64,000 nucleotides of DNA from Allium sativum (taxonomy: Eukaryota; Streptophyta; Magnoliopsida; Asparagales; Amaryllidaceae): NCBI GenBank assembly GCA_030737875.1, contig CM060923.1, forward strand, positions 489,826,453 through 489,890,452, read 5' to 3'. Positions 57,056 through 64,000 of this stretch are shown here, piece by piece (the first letter of the stretch is position 1; each line of letters opens with the position of its first letter). The notes beneath the pieces were generated by a model, which did not search any database, was not told where the DNA came from, and saw nothing but the letters and a program-made list of their open reading frames with translations. Both the position numbers and the translations under genes were made by a program.

Positions 57056-58169
57056 TACATAGGTAGTGAAAGCGGACAACGGAGGTTCAAAAAGGGCGAA
57101 ACGACGAAGACTTCTGCAAATGAAGAGCCGTGGAGCTAGGATAGCTATATGTGAGAATTTCTCACCTTTCTATTTCTTTTCTAGATATATATTTATACTA
57201 GGATGCAGACGGTGCTTAGTAGCACCCGACACAACCGTCCACAGACCATGGACTTGTTTGTTTGACTGTTTGGTGATTGATTGCGATATTGGTTTGAATG
57301 TGGTTTGTGGTGTGAAAAATCGAATCGATGAATTGGTTAGGATTAGACGTGCGCCGTTATAAGGCGTAGGAGTAAGGCTAGGTTAGACCCTTACTCCAAA
57401 TTTTGTGGTTTGCAAAATGAAATTGATTTGATTGATGAGTGAATGGCGTGGGCCTTCACTAGACCGGGGATTAGGCTAGGCCTTGTCCCGTTTCTAGTAT
57501 CGTGCCGTTATGCCGCCGAAATTTTCTAAAATATGTTAGAAAAAATAAAGATATCATTTTATTTAAAGAATGAACTGAATAGAAATTCATATGTTGGAAT
57601 AAAATGTTTTATCGTTAAAAATATAATTTTTAACGTGAATATGAATCTAGTGAATGTGAATAAATAAAATATTCATTTACAAACCAGATGGTTTGTTTAT
57701 GTACACTGATTTGACTGATATTGATTGGGTCGATAAATTTTACACACCGCCCAACTGCACAAATAAAATCTGTGTTTGATTGTTTGAAACCCCACACGGG
57801 TGTTGGGATGAAATTTGAAGTTCACTCATCCTGATTGATTAAATATGTCGATCGATTGATTGACAGGCTGTTATAAGCGTTAGATATCTATATTTGATGC
57901 TTATACAGTGGAGTGCACTTTGGTTAATGGTTGATTATTTATTGTTGCTATTATATACATGTGTTGTATGAAAATCCATATAATTAATTTTATATGGTAA
58001 TTGATTGAGCCTCATTCCAGTTTTGAAAAAGAAATATTTGAAAAAGAAATATTTGAAATAGAATATTTGAAAATAAAGGAATATATGAAGCCGTGAGGAT
58101 TAGATTGACGCCATTTTGACGTGGACGATATTTATATCGATTTTATTCATTTTAAAATGAATATTGAAA

Positions 58170-58640
58170 AGTGATTTCGAAATCGAATATTTTGAAATGA
58201 ATTGAATTGAAAACGATTTCGAAATGAATTGAATTGAAAACGAATTCGAATTGAATTGAAAACGATTTTGAAATGAATTGAATTGAATACGATTTCGAAA
58301 TGAATTGAATTGAAAACGATTTTGAAATGAATTGAATTGAAAACGAATTCGAATTGAATTGAAAACGATTTCGAAATGAATTGAATTGAAAACGAATTCG
58401 AATTGAATTGAAAACGATTTTGAAATGAATTGAATTGAAAACGAATTCGAATTGAAAACGATTTCAAAATGAATTGAATTGAAAACGATTTCGAAATGAA
58501 TTGAATTGAAAACGAATTCCAATTGAATTGAAAACGATTTCGAAATGAATTGAATTGAAAACGAATTCGAAATGAATTGAATTGAAAACGAATTCGAAAT
58601 GAATTGAATTGAAAACGAATTCAAATTGAATTGAAAGCGA
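58170..58640. repeat. GAATTGAATTGAAAACGA minisatellite in delta
   Basis: Alternating units of GAATTGAATTGAAAACGA followed by TTTCGAAAT or ATTCGAAT. Homologous in place to 30165-30600 in L-A. Confidence 0.9.
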
Positions 58641-59512
58641 ATTGAATATGAATTCAAATTGAATTGAAATTTGAATTGAATAGAAATGAATATTCAAACG
58701 AATCTATAAAGAAGAATTCAATTTTGCTTTGAATTGAAATGGAAGTTGAAATTGCTTTTGAAACGAATTCAAAACTATTTATATAATTCGTTTTAAATAG
58801 AAATCGACGATATATATATTATATATATATTATATATAATATAATGGCCTGAATAGAACGCGCCGCGCCGCGGCAGTTCGCGAATTTCGACCATTTATTT
58901 CAAACGGACATTACGGGAGATCCGACCGTCGGATTCTCCTAAAACCGGAACCGTTGGGTTCGTATCGAAAAGAGCTTTCTAACGAAGATTAGAAATTTGA
59001 AATCTAACGGTTGGATTTGGAATTATGTCCAAATCAAATTCGAAAAAGGTCGCTGTAAGTGCAGTTCGATGGCCATTGATGGAAATCGACTGTACGGGCC
59101 TTGATAAAATTATTAAAAATAGTAATAATTTGTGTAAAATCATAAGAAATGATTTGTGAAGAATTGGGATGAAAAACTCCATATTTGAAAAGATAAAAAT
59201 GGATTTTTATCGAAATGAACTAGTTTTGAACTAGAATTATAATTCTATTTATTTTTAAATAAATAAATTGAATTCGAAAAGGGTTTTAAAAGTAACCAAA
59301 ATTCCAATGATTGCATTGGAGAGGATTTGAATCGAAATTGTCTTCGGAATATTTCGATGTTGGAATTCGTGATTATACGGGTGTTGTTATGGAAATTTGA
59401 AAGATATATATGTATATCGTTATTTCCAATACGACATTTGTTAGTCGTAGAATTCGATATTGAATATAAGCCGATATATTTTCTATTCAGAGCCTTGTAT
59501 TGAATATCGAAT

Positions 59513-59975
59513 GTGATTTGGGTTTGTTGTGAATGGTGTCTTCATTAACACTGTTCTTGAACCCAGTTGAGAAATGATTAAATCTTTTTATTTAGATTTA
59601 ATGAAGTGTACCAATTAAATAACATTTAATTGGAATTGAATTGATATTGATTTTTGGGTTTATCGTGAACAGTGTTTTAAATAACACTTGTTCTTTAACC
59701 CAATAATTAATGAACGTGATTTGGGTTTGTCGTGAATGGTGTCTTCACTAACACTCTTCTTGAACCCAAGTGAGAAAAGATTAAATCTTTTTATTCAGAT
59801 TTAATGAAGTGTACCAATTAAATAACATTTAATTGGAATTGAATCGATATTGATTTTTGGGTTTATCGTGGACAGTGTTTTAAATAACACTCGTTCTTTA
59901 ACCCGACGATTAATGAATGTGATTTTGGGTTTATCGTGAACCGTGTTTTTAAATAACACTGATTCTTTAACCCAG
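59513..59975. repeat. 203-bp tandem of hairpin units in delta
   Basis: GTGATTTGGGTTT starts at 59513, 59716 and 59919 (a third partial unit with one extra T), giving two 203-bp units. Each unit has two inverted-repeat elements with GTGTT...AACAC cores and GGGTT...AACCC ends. Confidence 0.85.
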
Positions 59976-61463
59976 TCAAAGATTAAAACTAAGTGGAGTT
60001 TTAATGAATCTTTAATTAGATTGAAATGATCGAAAATGGAGTATCACCAGTTTTGCTCCAGGCGATAGTTAAATCTTTAATTAGATTTGAACGTGAAATG
60101 GTAATTGAATTTACCGATAACACTGTGGTGTTAGATATGAAGTATAACCAGTTTTACTTCATGGGATGAATAGGTTGGGATTGGGAAATTAAAACAAATG
60201 ATTACTTCGGTAAGGTTCGCTAATCCCGACTAGTTTGAATTGATATTCAAAAGTAGATTAAAGCATAAATTCAAGGAATTTATCTTTGATAAAATTAATG
60301 GGAATCATTTCCCTATGAACGTGAAATTTAGAAACTAACTGTCGGTTGGCCAAGCAGAATGGTTTTCTGGATATTGATCTGATGTTGGTTTCGGCCTTCG
60401 GGGTTAATATTTGGGAAATTAGTCTCTTGATTAATTTACGGTTAGTGACTAATGAATTGGAATGAGGCGTATGTTGTGTTTGTGTAACACTTATTTAAAA
60501 TATACGCGAGTTATTCGGAAAGACCGGGTTTATCCCATTCTGAATAACTGATACGACGATAAGTCGAAGATGAAGACGATGGGAAGACCGGAAGTCTTCA
60601 CGTCGTTTGGGTGATAACTGATGATCTTGATTGGGCTGTACACCCAAGAAGATGGAAACAGTTAGTGATCGTCCAGACGTACCTGGAGATCGATGGATAT
60701 GCGGGGTACTAGGTGCCTCCGGTTTCGTTCAGACCCAGAGCGGACTTGTAAATGGACTGTGTGTCTGACATCGGATTTCATTCTGTGTGACTGATATCGG
60801 TTGCATAGGATGGCTTGCCTGTGTGGCATGCTAAGATGCAAATGATCAAGGCTTCTGTTGAAAAGCAAAGTCTTGTGGTTGATGATCAAAGCACGGCCTT
60901 TGTGGCGTAGCTTTGTGTAACGTTTACCTCGCGTGTTTCACACCAGGTATGAACCAAAAACGGGAGAAAGGACCTCAGGGAGGGCCTGCGTTTCCTCCTA
61001 GCTAGAAGTGGCGTCAGTGGTTTTACACGCCCTGACGAGTTTGACTTATGTGGTTGTTGCTGTTGCGAGGCGCCTCGGATTGATCGGTCGTTCTCGAACC
61101 GATGGAGTCATTTAGTGGCTCATTTACGCCCCAAAGGGCGGGGAAACGTAGTGTTCAGGCATTTTAATCCACATCGGTGGACCGGCCCTGTCGCTCCTAG
61201 GGTCACTCGAGCTCTGATCCTGAGACTCGGGCTAGGCAGTCTCGAATCGGTTGAGGACTATCTTTTGCCTCGGTTCATAGACGGAAATCCAATTTCCAAA
61301 TACGTGCCATTTGCGGTTTTACTTGTAAACCTATATATGGCGACATAGTGGTATGGGGCATTCATGCCGCCTATGATTGATACTTATGATTTGAAGTTGT
61401 TTTATACTCTATGCACTTATAATAGTATCAAATGATTTGTTTTAAACGTATCAAGCATTCTTT

Positions 61464-61538
61464 AGCTGTTATAAGGGAAAACCCTATCCCCCGGCTTGCG
61501 ATTGCATTGTGTGATAGGACCTGGGTCTTATAACAGCT
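61464..61538 (+). other. Inverted repeat in the delta tail
   Basis: AGCTGTTATAAG (61464-61475) and CTTATAACAGCT (61527-61538), 12-bp perfect arms. Confidence 0.6.
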
Positions 61539-61697
61539 TCATCTTTCTTTATTTAGCATTGCGCTGTTTGTTTTAAGCACTGGTATTCTTGGGAGGAAAC
61601 CCGTTCCGTGTTATACGGCGTGGTCCCTTGATTTACCTAATGATTTAAAATAAAGATTTACTGTTTTAGTTCTCACACCAGTCACATGACTGACCTG

Positions 61698-61722
61698 GAG
61701 TTTATTGTTTTAACCTAAACTC
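61698..61722 (+). other. Conserved GAGTTTA/TAAACTC hairpin in the delta tail
   Basis: Arms 61698-61704 and 61716-61722, same as 33032-33056 (L-A) and 14234-14262 (E3). Confidence 0.6.
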
Positions 61723-62055
61723 TGGGTGCCCTTATTTTGACACGGGCAGCTAGTAGTTTTGGTTTTGCAGATTTATATTCACAGGATCCTGGTTTACAGC
61801 TGGAACGATATCCGGAAAGCTTTGTATCCGTATATCTCTTCTAGTTGTGTATTGTATTATTTTCCGCTGCTATGTATTTAAATGTAATTTAAATCTCTGA
61901 TATTTCTGTGTAATATTCATTTACTCTGTATATTCTTGTAATCTGATGCATTGTTGTAATATACAATGAAACGTTCTTCTGTATGCGTTCTGTTGTGGTT
62001 TGTTCTCGAACTATCCGTCGCTTTCCTTTACGGGGAAGTTGCGGGTCTTTACACG

Positions 62056-62067
62056 TGGTATCAGAGC
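62056..62067 (+). other. Delta primer-binding site, tRNA-iMet
   Basis: TGGTATCAGAGC, identical to the PBS of G1 (44761-44772). Confidence 0.92.
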
Positions 62068-62155
62068 TTTGGTTTACAAAGCTAGAGAACAAGACACATT
62101 AGAACCGTATGAAAGAATTCATCAGATATTGGATTAGTAATATCCAATGAGAAAG

Positions 62156-62194
62156 ACTCGTTAGAGATAGGATCAGTAGTATCCTAGAACGAGT
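62156..62194 (+). other. Conserved 39-nt hairpin downstream of PBS, delta copy
   Basis: Outer stem ACTCGTT/AACGAGT (62156-62162 with 62188-62194), inner stem TAGGAT/ATCCTA, loop CAGTAGT. A second hairpin just upstream (62128-62148) has stem ATTGGAT/ATCCAAT and loop TAGTAAT. Compare alpha 77-115. Confidence 0.65.
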
Positions 62195-63079
62195 GTGAAG
62201 AGTATATTTTTAAAATGAAAGTCAAATTTGTTTTGAAAATTTAAATCAACTATTCGTATTTGATTATTTATTTATATTGATTTGGACAATGCAGTATATA
62301 AAGATTTTGGGTATACGTCTGATCCACGTGTATTCGAAGTTTTAATATACTGGATAGATATAGATTCACACTCTAGTCGCCCGAAGATGATTCTGATGAT
62401 TGTAGCTACATCATCAAAATTAGGGTTCGAGTGTTGAAGGTGTGATTTTCTATATATTTCCATTAGGCTGGTGTGAGAACCAAAACTTATATATAGTTAG
62501 AACACATTGTTGTGAATTGGCATCAAAAACATGATTTTTGTATATGTATCAAAATTATGAATTTGAAACTCTAATTCACTAAATGATTGATGTTTGTGTT
62601 GTTTGTTTATTTGTTTGCTAATTTTGAACCATTTTGCCTAATAGCATCAAATATTGAATTATATTGAAAATTGGTTGCATTTGCTTGCATATACATATAT
62701 ATCTTTGAACAGGTCATAGCAAGGAGGCTAGAGCCAGAGAATAAAATTTGTTTGCCCGACAAATAGGTACATGTTTACTACATAATTTCCTGTTTTGTTT
62801 GGGTGATGATGATTTTGTGAGCCTATTGGCTAGCCGCTTGGCTTTTTCTTTTTCTTTTTGAGATCTGAAGGACCGGGGAAGCTATTTGAAATTCCCCGAT
62901 GCTCCCATTGCAGGGGAGGTTATGGCGAAATTTTTCGAAAATTTAGGGTGTTAGCCAAATTTTTGAAATTTTAGAAATTCTCAGAAACTGAAAAGTTCGG
63001 GAATGGAAGCCAGGTCGAGCGTAGAGTTGAATAATCAAACCACTTTCGACTTTGTTCCTTTTCGGGGACGAAAAGTTTT

Positions 63080-63092
63080 AAGTGGGGGAGAT
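63080..63092 (+). other. Delta polypurine tract
   Basis: AAGTGGGGGAGAT immediately before the right LTR. Confidence 0.88.
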
Positions 63093-64000
63093 TGTAACAA
63101 CCCGGAAAATCTGGGCCAGTTTAAAAATTTTATTTTGGCCATTTTAGCGAATTTTGATTATTTAAAATGAATTATTTTAAATAATATCGACGAGAAAATT
63201 TATTTTGAATAGAATTCGACGTATATATTATATACGTCGTCGTTAGAATATATAATAATTATATATAATTATAAAAGGAATAGAAAATGGCGCGGTAGTT
63301 CGAAAATTCGATTTCTAATTTCAAATGAATATACAGAATTCAATATAAGTCAGAATCGAACGAAACAAGAAATATTTGAATCTGTATAACTATATCTTTG
63401 TAACGAAGTTAACAAACTAAGATTTCATCTTAGAAATGATAAGATATGTCCAGTTTAAAATTAGAAATAGTCGCTGTGGAATTTATATATATTTTTATAT
63501 ATATATAAGGCCCTTAAAAATAGCAATTTTGCAAACGACCTCGGATTTCGACGAAACCAGTTTTGTTGGGTCCGTGATGTAAAGTTATTGCTAGGTTTCA
63601 AATTTCATAATTTTTCGAATCAATATGTGAGCGTGGCAAAGGAAAACGTGTTTTGACCATTTCCGTTGATTTTAATCGACTGGAAATTGGCCATTTTTCT
63701 AACGGTCTCAGAATTCGACGAAACTAGTTTTGTTAGGACCGTATCGTCAATACGAAGCTAGAAAATATTTTTCTGGAATTTTTCTATTTAGTATGTGACC
63801 CCGGTAATTCGAAATGTACGTTTAAAATTCAATATAGTGATTTAAATGTAAATTCAACGGAAACTGATTGTAATAATCGAATCAGTTTGCGATACATATC
63901 CCATTGTGTTCGGAATGGGGGTAATACGCTATGGACGACAGGCGGTGGGCCTCGATTCGAGGTCATATGTGAAAGTCAACTTTTAAGGAATATAATAATT
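63093..64000 (+). mobile_element. Delta right LTR, first 908 bp (runs off the window)
   Basis: Matches 54980-55887 at a constant offset of 8113 bp with no indels and two substitutions seen by eye. The full LTR should extend to about 70,166 in the same coordinates. Confidence 0.93.

Larger units (their letters stand above)
54980..62053 (+). mobile_element. Family L copy delta: 7074-bp left LTR
   Basis: From TGTAACAACCCGG to GGGTCTTTACA, followed after 2 nt by the iMet PBS. The right LTR from 63093 matches 54980-55887 base for base in register, with two differences seen by eye, so this is one recent LTR and not a pile of fragments. Order inside: head (55185), two related GTCTCRGAATTCGACG-type repeats, C-rich stretch, 34-bp array, GGATGCAGACGG block, GAATTGAATT repeats, second head (58860), 203-bp hairpin tandem and a tail with inverted repeats. 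The left flank is TACAC. Frames at 58100-58697 only mirror the repeats. Confidence 0.88.
62054..63092 (+). mobile_element. Delta internal domain, 1039 bp, non-coding
   Basis: Bounded by the iMet PBS (62056-62067) and PPT (63080-63092). No frame of coding character is present. It shares all its conserved blocks with alpha (1-1103). The short interior compared with the 7-kb LTRs is unusual. Confidence 0.85.

Noticed and set aside
1..64000. Bacterial, viral or organellar gene systems
   Set aside because: No operon-like coding, no RNA genes and no organelle genes. All recognisable coding pieces are retrotransposon parts.

Overview
This window looks like nuclear DNA of a flowering plant, from a repeat-dense region. 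It holds LTR retrotransposons nested inside one another. Lineage-diagnostic parts are present: a Ty3/gypsy chromovirus with a chromodomain-like tail, a SIRE/Maximus-like Ty1/copia LTR, Tat-like gypsy elements carrying an antisense Transposase_28-type gene, and primer-binding sites for initiator tRNA-Met. I found no ordinary host gene, rRNA gene, tRNA gene or CRISPR array. The species cannot be told from the sequence. Labels such as L, T1, G1 and S2 are mine.

Layout, left to right. 1-1103 is the 3' part of a non-coding internal domain (family L, copy alpha), and its 3' LTR starts at 1104. That LTR is split by a minus-strand solo LTR (S1, 1453-4355, TSD ATTGA) and at 4886 by a Tat-like element, T1. 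T1 has a 5' LTR at 4886-6467, a PBS, a gag remnant and a spacer. It is broken by a family-L deletion derivative (E3, 8088-14640). It continues at 14641-15195 and 36034-37439, where remnants of its antisense gene lie. Inside T1 sits T2 (15196-36028, minus strand, TSD CATAA). T2 has both LTRs, PBS, PPT, a gag remnant and an antisense plus-strand gene, but no recognisable pol. T2 holds a probable solo LTR (about 19986-21212). Its 5' LTR is split by solo LTR S2 (25341-35721, TSD CTTCA), which holds a 5'-truncated family-L LTR (L-A, 28051-33418) flanked by an 820-870 bp direct duplication. A SIRE-like LTR and internal piece (37440-40554, minus strand) interrupts T1. It is interrupted in turn by G1, a complete but decayed chromovirus (40555-52606, TSD AAAAC). 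G1's left LTR carries a small family-L solo LTR (S3, 43311-44744, TSD GGTGG). From 52617 another family-L LTR (beta) begins, and it is cut at 54980 by copy delta. Delta has a 7074 bp LTR, a 1039 bp internal domain and the first 908 bp of its right LTR, which runs off the window.

How it works together. Only G1 keeps recognisable gag, protease, RT-RNase H, integrase and chromodomain parts, all with stops, frameshifts or lost catalytic residues. Family L codes for nothing, but it has the same tRNA-iMet PBS and a G1-like PPT context, so an autonomous chromovirus probably mobilised it (inference). The most interesting signals are RNA-level. A 39-nt hairpin just downstream of the family-L PBS keeps its pairing through two compensatory changes between copies alpha and delta. 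Further conserved hairpins lie in the family-L LTRs and in the G1/S2 LTRs.
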